Shown here: piece by piece, positions 12,656-25,900 of the stretch | Numbering within the stretch: position 1 is the first letter of the stretch | How the letters are laid out: every line of letters begins with the position of its first letter | Assembly: GCF_901000735.1 (NCBI RefSeq) | Contig: NC_081547.1 | Span: forward strand, 7,608,193-7,672,192 | From: Corylus avellana | Lineage: Eukaryota; Streptophyta; Magnoliopsida; Fagales; Betulaceae | Reading direction: 5' to 3' | Length of the DNA: 64,000 bases | Made by a program: the position numbers and the translations under genes | Notes under the pieces: model-generated | Databases searched by the model: none | Told to the model about the DNA's origin: nothing | What the model saw: only the letters and a program-made list of their open reading frames with translations

Positions 12656-13040
12656 ATATAATGCTTGACGAGAAATGCTATAATTTAATAAAGGGTGAAG
12701 TAAAAGAGAACGCCGGCGTGTTAAGCACGACCCTTTAATAAAATCCTCACATTTTGCCTATCAAAATCTTAGGGGGCAAAGGGCACATGGCCCAAATTAA
12801 ATTTTTTATTATTTCAAATCTTTTAATTTTAAATTCAAAATCAAAATAATAAAAAACTAATAAAAAAATTAAAAGATTTTTAAGGAGTGACTGGCCAACA
12901 TGTTTTTATTAGATTCGAGCATATCTCTTGCAACCTCTACCAACATGTTTTTGTATGTCTAAATTTTCGTTCGATTATTCTAATATATTATTTTATGTGC
13001 TAAGAGTACTAGCTTCGGCTTTCAAAAATCTCATTCACTT

Positions 13041-13128
13041 GTTCTCAAGGGGTAACTCAATCGGCTTGGGACTACGTCTTATGGAGTGAAAGTTATTCGA
13101 ACGTGTGAACATGTCAAAAAAAAAAAAA
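13041..13128 (+). mobile_element. tRNA-derived SINE with 17-bp target duplication
   Basis: A short body has an A-box-like GGTAACTCAATCGGCTTGGG and a B-box-like ATTCGAAC, and ends in a poly(A) run. It is flanked by identical 17-bp repeats AAAAATCTCATTCACTT (13024-13040 and 13129-13145). Pol III boxes, A tail and a long target duplication are the hallmarks of a SINE. The TSD overlaps the A tail, so the 3' edge is uncertain by a few bases. Confidence 0.8.
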
Positions 13129-13349
13129 AAAAATCTCATTCACTTTTCCTTGCACACCCTAATATTTTATTTTATGTGCTAAGTACCCCTTATTAGAAGA
13201 AACATAAAACCAGGGAGATATTGAACATGTAATATATGATCGACTCTAAAACTTCTTATAATATTACCCAAATAATTTATCTAACAAATATCCCTAGGAC
13301 AAAAAAACTCACATAAAACAGTTCTGACTTTTATATATAGACCCGGAAC

Positions 13350-13707
13350 TAGGGCTGAGTATCGGTCGGTAATGTTGGTTTCGGTAGAAAATTTTTATTT
13401 TTGCCTTTCGAACCGACAATGTTGGTAAAGTCGGTTATTTCACTAACTTATTCCGTCAAATTTTATTTTATTTCGCATTTCGAACCAAATGCAGTCGGTA
13501 AAGTCGGTGTCGGTAATGTTGGCATGTGGAAAAGTGGCAAATTTGTCGGTAAAGTTGGTCGAAAGTCGGTTCGGTTAAAAAACCTCTTCCGCCTACCGAA
13601 CCGAAAAATTCAGGATAAAAAAAATCATGCCGCCTATTGTCCGCCATCTAGTCGGTAATGGTCGGTGTCGGTCGAAAGTCGGTTAATCGGTAATTTGCTC
13701 AGCCCTA
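13350..13707. mobile_element. hAT-type MITE, 358 bp
   Basis: The ends are TAGGGCTGAG and CTCAGCCCTA, with a perfect 8-bp flanking repeat CCCGGAAC (13342-13349 and 13708-13715). The interior carries many TCGGT/CGGTAA repeats close to both ends. It differs in family from the element at 2517-4415, but has the same architecture of short TAGGG TIR plus subterminal repeats. Confidence 0.88.
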
Positions 13708-13926
13708 CCCGGAACACTTCTTCCAAAAATAAAAAATAAAAAAATAAAAAAACTTACGAGTTAAGCGAAAAATTCAAATTATCGGAGAGTACAAAGTATT
13801 ATAATTCATCGTTTATTTCAGTTTTTGCCGCTAACCTTGCTCATTTCATTTCCGTTACCTTCCCCTAATTGCAGCCATTAAACGAAGAAATAGCATCAGC
13901 ATGCAGGCTGCAGCAAAGCAGCTGAA

Positions 13927-16900
13927 ATGAGTGATGAAAGCAAGAGCGGAGAGAGAAAGCAGTGCAGCTGCTGCTGCATTTCACACGAGTTCTTCAGAGC
14001 TGCATCCAAGAACCCTAACAAAATCGCGGTCATACATGCCTCCGGCGGGGCCCAAATCTCCAAAGAACTCGGCGTCGGCGATATTGATACCGATAAGCTT
14101 CTCAAGGAGCGAGCGAAATCGGTGTCCCCTCCGGTTTACCAAGGTGATCGGTGCTTCACTTATTCTGATGTTTTGGCCTCCGTCGATTCCCTCAGCGCTC
14201 GCCTCCGCTCGATCCTCCTCGGTGCTGTTGCTGATGAGCCGCACTTGATCGCACACTCTCCTAAAGGTTTCTTTCTTTCTTTCTATTATTCCTTTTCTTT
14301 TGTTTAGTTATCAAGGAATTACTGAAGTTCGAGCAGCCTCTCTTGAAGTACTTGTTTATGTGTTGGAAATTTCAAAATTTTTGTTTTCATTCTTTTTCTC
14401 TTTCCTTTGGTGACCAATCACCAAGTCTGACATCAAAGAACAAATTCTTAGAAGAAAAGTGAAGAGAATCGCAAAATCTTTTAAATTTATATAAAAAAAA
14501 AGAGAAGAAAAAAGGAAAAAGTTCTTGCAAATAGAACATCACGATGTAAATCCATGAAAGCAATTGAGTAGGCGTGTTATGTTTTGTGTGTAATGCTACA
14601 TTGTCATTCTTGACTTTGTTGAAGGTAATAGTACTTCCAACCATGCTCAAATGGCCAAATCTTCAGCTTCTTCCATGATGAGGGCAGAACAATCGCCTGA
14701 GCTTAAGAATATATATGTGCCAAAAATTGTGGGAATATACATGCCACCTTCGGTGGAATACATAGTTGCTGTTCTTTCTGTATTGAGATGCGGGGCGGCT
14801 TTCATGCCTCTAGATCCTTCCTGGCCAAAAGAGAGGATATTATCAGTTGCTGCTTCATCAGATGCTGACGTAATTATCGGGTGCGCATCTTCGTTTGGGA
14901 TGAGTAGCGGTTACCAGCTTGATAGGTCACACTGGCTATTAGAGTGCAGCAGCTGTTCTGTGTTGTGCTTTTCCATGGAAGAATGCCTTGAAGAGTGTAT
15001 CCCGCCGGCAAATTTGGTATGGCCTTGTGAAATTGGAGAGGAAAGACTGTTCTGCTATTTGATGTACACTTCAGGATCAACTGGGAAGCCTAAAGGCGTT
15101 TGTGGCACTGAACAAGGTAAATTGATCAATTACCATATCTGAAACTACAATTTAGTCTTTCAGCACTGGAGTTTAAACTCCCCTCCCTTTCTTTTTCTTT
15201 TTCTTTTAAGAATTTCTTTTTATTGATTGAGGGGTTCCTTCCTTTGTTTACAATGCACTCATTTGTGCTTCTATTTTTTTTTTTGATAAGTAAATATGAT
15301 ATAAAAGAGCGCAGAGGGGCGCAACCCACATACACGGGAAGTATAAAAGAGAGCGCCTAAGAGGGAGAAAAATGAAAAAGAAAATCAGAGAAGCTAATCC
15401 CTATAGGAGCTAGCCAAGCGGCCGTCCAAGAATACAAAGTAAAGAAGAAAAAATGAGTCAAATCCTCTATAGTCCTCGTGGCGTTCTCAAAGCATCTAGC
15501 ATTCCTTTCGTTCCAAATACACCACATAAGACACTCATTTGTGCTTCTATAAAGTGTTACGTATTTCGTTAATTTGTAGGTCTTGTAAATCGCTTTTTAT
15601 GGATGCAAGACTTGTATCCCCTCCAAGGAGAGGAAATTTTGATGTTCAAGGCATCAATTAGCTTCATTGACCACCTGCAAGAATTTCTTGGTGCTATTCT
15701 GACTGCTTGTCCATTGGTTATACCTCCTTTCAGTGAACTAAAAGACAATATGTTCTCTGTTGTTGATTTTCTACAGGTATGTATGTTTCCATATTGAGGT
15801 TTCCACTATTTATGGAACTTATAATTTCAGAATTTCTTTTTTATTGCTCACCTGTAATTCTTAACTCTTACTGTAGGTTTATTTTATTAATAGACTTACT
15901 TCTGTTCCATCATTGATGAGGGCAATACTTCCTGCTTTGCAAAGTCAGAGTAACAGGGGCATTCCAAGTTCATTAAAGTTGTTGGTGCTAAGTGGTGAAG
16001 TTCTGCCTTTATCGTTGTGGGATAAGCTTGCCAAGTTATTACCAGAAACCTCTATTTTGAACATTTATGGGAGTACAGAGGTTAGAAATTAACACTCTTT
16101 TTTATTTGGCTGTCCAAGTTGTAGAACACATCAATTTATGTTTTCGGGATTCATTATTGATAGCTGTTACATTGATTCTTTGAATTAAGGTATCAGGTGA
16201 TTGCACATATTTTGACTGCAAGAGGTTGCCGATGATTTTGGACATGGATACACTAACAAGTGTTCCAATTGGTATGCCTATTTCTAACTGTGATGTACTG
16301 CTTGTTGGAGAAAATGGCACATCCAATCAAGGAGAAATATATGTTGGTGGTGTCTGTGTTTCTTGTGGGTACTATTCTGATTCTACTGTTATGTCTCTGG
16401 ACTGTGCAAAATTTCCTCAGAACTCAGTTGGTAGTAGTTCCACTGGACATGGAAGTCAATTATATTTTAGAACTGGCGATTTTGCTAGACGGCTCCAAAG
16501 CGGTGACTTGGTTTTTTTGGGGAGAAAAGACCGCACTGTGAAGGTTAATGGGCAGCGAATTGCTTTAGAGGAGATTGAAGATGTGTTGAGGACACATCCT
16601 GATGTACTTGATGCTGCTGTGATTTCAAGTAAAGGTCAATGGGAACTTGTGGCTCTTGAAGCATTTATAGTCTTAAAAGAAGAAAGATCCAGGGAAATAT
16701 TCAGATCATCCATCCGAAGTTGGATGATTGACAAACTTCTGTCAGTAATGTTTCCTAACCACTTCACCTTTACAGAGTCGATACCTGTGTCGTCTAGTGG
16801 AAAAGTTGATTATGAGTTGTTGGCAGGTTTAACATCTCACACTGAGCCTGTCCAAGATAAGATTGGTGACATGGGGAGCAGTGATCTCTTGCAAGTTGTT

Positions 16901-19900
16901 AAAAAGGTCTGCTCTTCATCCCTTTTATTTTGTTGGTCAAATGGCACCATGTCTGTGTTTTCTATATTTGGTTACAACATCCTTCGAAACTAGTAATGGA
17001 AGTTAACATTCTAGACGGTATGAGGACTAGTGGTGTGCATTCACGGAAGAGAACCATATTAACGGCTTAAATTAGAATATGTTTCGACATGTAATGTAAC
17101 TCCCTTTTTTATCTTCTTATTCTTGGAGCAGATATATATTTTGAAAATGTTTCTAACAAAAGGTCTTTGATGGTCTTATTCATTTCAATGATTCTTGTTA
17201 TAAAGATCTTTATGTGAGAGCCGTGGATCCAGACAACTTGATCTGGATGTCATCTGTTTCTGTATGTACTCTCTTAAGCTTGTTCTACTTGTCAATAATT
17301 GCTCAGCTTCATAGATATGATAGGTCTCATGGCCCATTAGCCTGTTATTATATAACTATCTTCATTCCCATTTGGGAACAAAGAGAATTGGTGTGGACCC
17401 ATATGGATTATGACAGGTTGAGCGAGGTCTTTTTGGTTAGCAACTTGTGTGGACCAAGGTCAATATTCTTAAGTCATAATAGATACTTTCAGCCTTCACT
17501 TGATTGACGTGCAAAAGATAAATAAGTTGGTGAATGCAAAACTTGATTATCTTTACACTGAGATTAACTATATTGCATAATCAATGAAGTAAATTTATTT
17601 TACCATCTCTTTGACAGGCTTTTACTGATGCATTAATGGTTGAAGAGGTTTCCGATGATGATGATTTTTTTATGATGGGTGGTAATTCTATTGCTGCAGC
17701 ACATCTTTCTCATAATTTAGGGATTGATATGCGATTTATTTATTACTTTCCAAGTCCATCTAAGCTTTATCTGGCTCTTCTAGAGAAAAAAGGACCAGCC
17801 CATTTGCATTTCAAAAAAGATGCTAATTGGGAAGTGAATCTTGATGAGGGTAAGAGGAACATCCTTCGTTCCAATAATTTTGAGGCTCCAGATCCTGGTA
17901 TCTTTAAACCACAAGGGAGTTTGTTGAGGACCTCTGTTGAAAAGAATGACAGTAATGTTGTAGTCTCCAAACGCTTAAAGGTGGATTCGAATATATACAT
18001 TACTTCAGACTGTGCTAGTCCAAGAGATGGGTATGTATGGGATTCTGATTCAAAATTCATGTCATGTTCAGCCAGCCGATGCAACAAGGTTATGCATGAA
18101 GAGGGGTACAGCGGGAATAAAATATGCCAAGTGACCTGGTCTGTGAAAATTCCAAGAGATAGAAAAGGTTCTATGCAAGAATTTTGGAAAGTTCACATGG
18201 AGTCTTGTGTTGATGCATCACCGATAGTTGTGTTTAAAGACCAGGATATCTATTTGTTTATTGGATCTCACTCATGTAAATTTCTGTGTGTTGCTGCCAA
18301 AAGGTATAGACCACCTCGCAGTTTCTGAATTACTCATGTTCATATTTTTCATGTGATCTTTAGGATGATTCTATGATATTTAGCTGTCAGCTTTGCCTTG
18401 AGATGACCAGGTTTTATTCTGCCTCCCCAGAATAAGAGTTTTATGTGTTGTTTTGACAAATATTGTAGATTGTTGCAGCCACATTCTAGAAAGACACACA
18501 CACACAAGCGTATGTGTGTTTGTGTTATATATATGTATGTTTGTGGGCATACACATATATAATACATATTAGTCGTTGAGTTTATGGCATGTCTTTACTT
18601 GAGTGCATAGGGTTGTCTTACCTCATGATTTACCTACAAATCAGACCCAACTAGTCCTTCTATCTTTTTTGATGGTGCGTAACACATGCACATATATCGA
18701 TCATTGAGTTTTTGACATGTCTTTACTTGGGCATGTACTATTGTGCTATCTAGTGATTTACCCAAAAATTGGACCAAACCCTAATCCTTCTATCTTGTTT
18801 AATGGCATGCAATCTAGTTACCCTGCGTATTCATTGTTTTGTCACATCCTTGGAATGCACAGCGGCGTACTGTTGGAAGTTCATGTTTTCTTTTGGTGCT
18901 AGGTATATGCTAGAATGGAAGTGAGCCCCTAAATTTTTGTTATAATATTGCATGTTGAATGATCATCTGAAAGAGGGCAGAAACCTTGTGGTTGAAGTGC
19001 TGTTCTGGGAACATGATTTCATTCTGAGCATGCACAAAGCTTATAGCATTACCTATTTGTATTCAGTGTTGTGCCATATGTATTTAGTATGTAAAGCTTA
19101 TGCAAAAAGCTTACTCAAGTGTTGACCTATTACATAATTGGGTTTAGTGGTTCTGTCCAGTGGGAGATCAAACTAGAAGGGCGAATTGAATGTTCTGCAG
19201 CAATTCTTGGTGATTTTTCTCAGGTTGTCCTTCATTCTATTGTGTTCTTACGCCATGCTATTCCACTAGGAAATGTGGCTTGAAACCCTTTAATTTATTT
19301 ATGTTGTAAATTCTGCTATGTCTGTTAGGTTGTAGTTGGATGCTACAAGGGGAAAATATATTTCCTTGATTTTTCAAATGGCAACATATGCTGGACCTTC
19401 CAAACATCTGGTGAGGTATGATGGTTCTAATGCTTTACTGTTTTACCTTCTTCTGTAAGGGATCTTTCTGCTTCTTGTGGTCTCCTAGCATTTGGGTTTG
19501 AAAATCTTCCAGAATATAGAATACAGCTGTAGGGCCACTTGTTTACTGGATGAAACGTTTGTCTAGCCCATATGAGTGTAAAAAAGTTTGAAAATATTGT
19601 CGGCTTTGATTTTGTGATATGATGGTACATCCCCCCAAAATAGAAACTTTGTAGTAATTGTTTTCTATGCTTAAGTGAGAATCCTTGCTGTTCAGATGAA
19701 GGGCCAGCAGGGGGGAAAAACCTTTTTTTTTTTTCCAATATAATCAATAGATTTAATGAATTTCAGTTACAAGTTTCAAACTTTGACCAATGCAAATGTA
19801 GAGAAGATTTCAGTGCACATGTACTCTATGCAGTTCAATTTTACTTGAAATTTGAACTTTAGTATGTCTAGGTTGTTTTTGTAATGTAACGCATAATTGT

Positions 19901-22900
19901 TTACATCATGCAAAAAAAAGAAAAAGCAAAGATTAATTGTTTATGAGTTTTTCACTTCTTTTATGCTGTATGTTTTAAATTCTAGTGATCTCTCTCTCTC
20001 CCTCCTCCTCCTCCCTATGTAATTATTTTGGGTGTCCACTAGCTTACTGTTCTTACAGTTCTTATGGTATGTAGGTCATGATTATCTGATTTGTCACGTA
20101 CTTGTGGTGAAAGGCATTAGTCCAAGTGGCATGTTGGTTTTGTCTGTTGCATGTCTGTTTTTTGTGAGTGCAGTGGTAGCCACTCTTGTTCATGGACCAT
20201 GGCTTAACTGCCTTGGTGGTAGTGGCATTACCTGCATTTGCCTATCCCATATATATCGTACTAATGGGTTGACATTGGCGTTGTTAATTGAAATATCATT
20301 TTTGTTGACATAAACTTAAAAAAATTTATATTTTCCTCCTTTATCTGCTGATTTGGCTGATACAAATTTCATTTTTAACATCTGAAGGTGAAGTCGCAAC
20401 CAGTTGTAGACATACGCAGGCAATTGGTTTGGTAATGTTCTTCATTCTTGTTCTTGCATTTTTGCTCAACTGAACTGGTCATTGTTTCTCCTGTTAACTG
20501 TAGAGAGATACTAATTGTCCCTTAAGTGATGCTGGTTCAAATGAAGATAATAAATTTTCTTTTCATTTTTCTGTAATCATGCATGGTATTTCTTTCATGA
20601 ATGTGTCACTTAGAAACTACATTGGTCTCAGAAGAAAGCAAACAGTTCAATTTTGCTGATGATCCTTGGCCCAAATGGCATCTCCTCCCCTCTCAAATAA
20701 GGGATGAAGCGTGAAGTTATGGATTTAATCCCATGCAAGTCAGCGAGTCATATCTGCCTATTAAAATAGTAAAAAAGTGATTAGTTTGTGAATATTTTGT
20801 GGCACTCTCAAAATAAAAGAAACAAGAAAGTCTTCATGTTAACATCAAACATGTCTGTTCCCATGTGCAACCTTTTGGGCTACATGAAGAATCTTTTATT
20901 TTAAGACAATTTTGCATTTTTACGCTTGAAATTAAAGTTTTATCTGCAACTTATCTGGTAGAGTGCTAACTTCTTGAACTCAAACTCAAATGAACATCGT
21001 TTCTTCGTTTCTTGTTTGAAAGTGGAACCACTTTTGCAATGACCATCTAAAATTGTGTAAATAATGTATGGATGATCTTTGGTGTTTCATTACTCTATTT
21101 CTGATGCTGGCTTTATATATATATATATATCTCAAATTTTTTAGGGTTATATATGTATTTCAAATTTTTTTAGGGTTTTTTTATCATCAGTAAATTACTG
21201 CGTTTTCCTTATTGATACCGTGATGTTTGCTATTTCATTTTCAATAATTGCTCATAAAAGTTCATGAAGCATCAGGTCTAAGGTTTGACGAAGGGGTGCA
21301 AACAATTCTTTGGGGCACACTTGAGGGCCTTACCCGACCCATGTGGGGACTGTGGGGGTAGTTTTGCATGGGGTCCTGGGGATCTAGTTGGGGCGAAGCC
21401 CTAAATACCCCGGTTATAAGAAGAAGAAAAATGTTGGTAAAAGTTCAGCAATATGTTGTAATTTATTTCTCATGTGGATGTGAATTTTTTTACATCATAT
21501 GATTTGCTAGAGGAAACCATCCTTTTTTTTTTTACAAGGTCTTAATCTGCAACAAATTATCTGCAGGTGTGGATCGCATGACCATAACTTATATGCTCTC
21601 GACTACAAAAATCATTGCTGTGTTTATATGGTTCCCTGTGGTGGGAGTATATATGGATCACCTGCAATTGATGAGGTGTACTTCGGCATTCAATCGTTGC
21701 TTAACTCATTTAGTTTTGCTACACAAGACATGCTTGATTGATTGCCAGAAAGTTCAGTTTTTGGTTTGACGTACCTTGTCATTTGCATTTCAATTGTGAT
21801 CTGTTTTCTTGGTATTCAGTAGTCATATTTAATTTTTTTTTTCACCTATTGCATCAAATATAAGATTATCGCCATCTTCATTTTTCTTTCAGCTTTACTC
21901 GACAGTTGTAAGGTTTCATGAATATAATCTTGGTAGGTGCCTCTAATAAATATTGGTCACTTTTTGGATTGTTGTTAGGCTTTCATTTGGATATGGGTTT
22001 GAATATTCTGTGCTGCTTTATAAGAAATAGTTGAAGTAATAACTGAAACTTGATAAGCTTGCTTGTGCATAAAGAACTTAAAACAATGAACAAAAGCGTG
22101 AGTGTTTATCAGGTTTGAGTAGTTTAGGAATTGTAGTAATGATTTGATGGATTCCACCAACATACTACTTTGTAATGAGTTGATGGGATCCATCAACATA
22201 TTACTTTCTATTTTCCTTTTTCAATTTTCTTTCAGAAGAAGGGGTCTACTATGTTGTGAATATATTTTTTTGCTCATGTGCTTGCGTTAAAAATAAAGAG
22301 AGTATATATAATGGGAAATCATTTAAGTTCTTCGGTTGATTTACTGTTCATTTTACTTTGAAGATTGTTGATCTATCTTCTGCTTCTTACCTGGATTGTC
22401 TAATTTATTTAACATGCAGGTGCATAACACACTCTATGTGGCGTCTACCAGTGGCCGTATGACAGCTATATCAACTAAAGTACGGCAGATTTCAATTTCA
22501 TTAGTTCAGGAGAATAGAGTATTCATTTTTCAAGAGAATGCGGTTCAAAATGGGGATTCGATTTGTGGCTTTTGTTTGCAATTATTGTGTTTGAAACGGA
22601 GTCCTTTATGTGGATTTAGATTTTTTCCCCTACATCTTAAAGTGAAAATGGAACTTATGTAAGAAAAACAATATTTTCAAAACCTATGAACAAAGTATTA
22701 TAGTAGGTAAAGTAAGAAACACTGTTGCTTTAACCATTATTGTTACACAATTATATTATCGTTCTACATACTACATGGTCCTTTACCATTACCTTCCCTG
22801 TTTATCATTGGTGCTATTCTCTTCCCCAATGCGATTGCTGCAAAAATTGTTTCTTTAGTGGGAATGGAAAGTAACGATTCATTAAATGGAAGAGAACTAT

Positions 22901-25900
22901 GAAGGAAGAGGAGAAAGCGTTTAACCTAGAGTTTAAACAAAAGAAGAATTGGAAAAATGTGAAGTATTATATGCCCTCGTCCTTATATTAAGCGATTTGA
23001 GATATTCTTGAGCAAGACTTCGGCGGTCTTGCTCAAGAATATCATGGTCAAATCGCTCTATACATGGACATGGGTATATGATACCTCATAGTTTTCTAAT
23101 TTTTCAGATTTTGTAGTTTTTTGTTCTTTTTTTTTCATTAAAGGGATTTTTTCTTGTATACTTTCTGTGTATTAAGATTGTGCCCCTTTGTGCTTTTAAT
23201 GAAATGCATTGCTGATAAAAAAAAAAAAGAAAAGAAATAAAAGAAGAATAAATGAGAAACCTGTACTCCCAACTAAATCGTATTGCTTCTTTTACTAAAA
23301 TTTGCTGTTGTTTTAGGGGACAATTTAATTGTATAAGTACCCTTGTATGTTTCGCATATTACTTGTTTTTAAAATTGTTACATTTACATTACCTTTGTTC
23401 CTAAATTCTCTTTTGAAATTGTAATTTGAAGTGGTTTGTTGATGGTTTACAAATGCAGAGTTTACCATTTAATATTTTGTGGCTGCATGAGTTCGAAGTG
23501 CCAGTGTTTGGGTCTCTTGCCATCAATAGTCTGAATGGAAATGGTATGTATATTTTCATTCGATTAATGTCCATGCCTTTGCTCTTTGTGATCTTTGAAA
23601 GTTCCTTCCTGAAATTATCTCTGTGTAATGTTTTATATACTTATCTTCTAATTTTCTGCACTGTTTTTCACTGTAGTTATTTGTTGCTTAGTGGATGGTC
23701 ATGTTCTTGCATTGGATTCAAGTGGATCCATTCTTTGGAAGGTACATTTTTCTTCTGTCACGTAATAGTTACCTTTATGTTATTTTTATACTATTATCTT
23801 TATTTTTCTTCTGTCACCTATGTTTGAATGATTTGCTTAATCCACTTGCTTTTCTTTAAAAACCTTCTTGCCCTTGAACTCTATCAATGTCAAAATGTTT
23901 GCCACGTCTCTCAGATTAAGCTTAAGCATGCATCAAATTTACGTTCATCTATTTATTTTCTCTTAAAATTGGGTAGCTAGTTAACAAACTTTGCCACTTG
24001 GTTCACAGACCATGAGATATGTAGTAGTGGTTGAATTTGTTTTTCTTCTTTTCACTTTTTGTTATATACTTGGACATAACAATGTTGTCTGCTTTTTTTT
24101 TTTTTTTGGCATACTATCCTCATTACTTCAAACTAGTGAAAAGTGCTTTTTCTTTATCTGTTAATGACAATAGACCTTTCTGCTTTAAATGAAGGTTTAC
24201 TGATAAGGAACTGCAGAAATACATGTTGTTGATCCATTTGATATAGACTTATCATATTTCACCGTATTTTAGCTGTCTAGAAAAACCTACACTTCTATAT
24301 ATACAAACTAAATACCCTGATCTATTTTTTATTGCTATCTTTATGTGGTTAATCATAGATAGGCATTGCAACATTTGCATGTCAGGCGTACGTGCAAATC
24401 TGAGAGTTAAGCAAATGTATTTCTTACTAATTTCATTTGACGATAATCAAGATTTAGTGTGGTGTGAAATGAAAAGAAACATAAGCATTTTCCTAAAGAA
24501 GCAATGGTACAAGTGTAATTTCTACGTAGTATTAGACAATATCCAAATCTTCAAGTAACATATTGTCTTATGTCAAAAAAAAAAAAGAAAAAAAGAAAAA
24601 AAAAAAGAAGTAACATATTGTCTTATTAGCAACACTCCAATGTAATTGTTTTAGAAGTAATATTTCCTCATTTTAAGCTTTAAGGAGACTTTTCTAATTT
24701 TCCAAACACATTTTTCAAATTGAAAAACACTTCCATGTGTAATAACCAAACATCAGTGCAGTCTATCTCTAGATTGCATGACATCTATCAGGAGTTCCTT
24801 GTTAAATCAGATGTAAAGAAATGGAACTTATTTGTTGTGCTTCACAGTATCATTGTCGTGACATGCTTGTTGGATTTTATGCATGATCCTTTAAGCCTTT
24901 ACTAACAAATGACTTCCTTCTTCAGTACAGAACTGGGGGTCCAATATTTGCTGGACCGTGCATATCTGCTGCTCTTCCTTCTCAGGTACATCATTTTCTT
25001 CAAGGAACTAAGGGTCTTTTTTTTTTTTTTGAAGTATTTATTGTGAAGTTCATCTTCCAACTCCCCCTCTCCCTAAGCTGAAAATGTGTTTGAACTGGAG
25101 TATAAATTTTGGCCATTTTCCCAACAGGGTCATCCTAAAATGACAAATTTACACTAAAAAACTAAAAAAAAAAAAAAAAAAGGTTTGGGTTGGGATGTTG
25201 GCCACTTGAGCCGATTATGGGGGTGGCCAAACCACCTCAAGGCCCCTCGGGGGCAATTCAGCTACCCTAGATTCGGCCGTTGGAGGTGGCATGAGAGTGG
25301 TTTGGCCACCTCCAGATTCAATTGTTGGGTTTACCTGGATCCCTTAGAGTAAATTTGTAATTTCATTATGTTGCCATCGGAAAAATGACTGGAATTTATA
25401 TGGAGGGAGTTATTTATCACTTTTGAAATCTTAGAGATTTATTTCTCACAACAAACAATAGGGACCAATTTCACCGTAGATCTTCCGCAGATTGAGTGAG
25501 AAGGCTCATCGCCTCACTAGAGATGACGAATTGTGGGGGAGGAGAGCATCGCCATGTAGAGAGGCTGTGTGAGGGGACCGACAACATTTTTCTCTCTGCC
25601 ATGGGTTTACAGGTTGTGGGTTTCTCAGCTTTGATGCCAAATAGGGAAGCCGAAAGAAAAGGCTAGATTGAGTTGGGGTTCGAAAGAAGAAGATGACAAG
25701 TGCTCCAAGCAAGTGAGAGAAGGAGAAGAGGAAGAAGGAGAATTGAGGGGAATTGAGTGGAGAGTTCTTTCTTTTGTTAGAGGAGGAATTGAAAGGCGGT
25801 TAAGATTCAAAGAAAAAACTATATATATTAGGAGGGGTTGTGTCAGGTGTGGTTAGAAAACTGACCCTATAAACCCAACTTCCGACCGGAATATAGTAAA

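Noticed and set aside
22991..23057. MicroRNA gene call for the intron 11 hairpin
   Set aside because: The perfect stem is only 18 bp plus an 8-bp outer stem, shorter than usual plant precursors, and no mature sequence was recognised. It was kept as a structural finding only.
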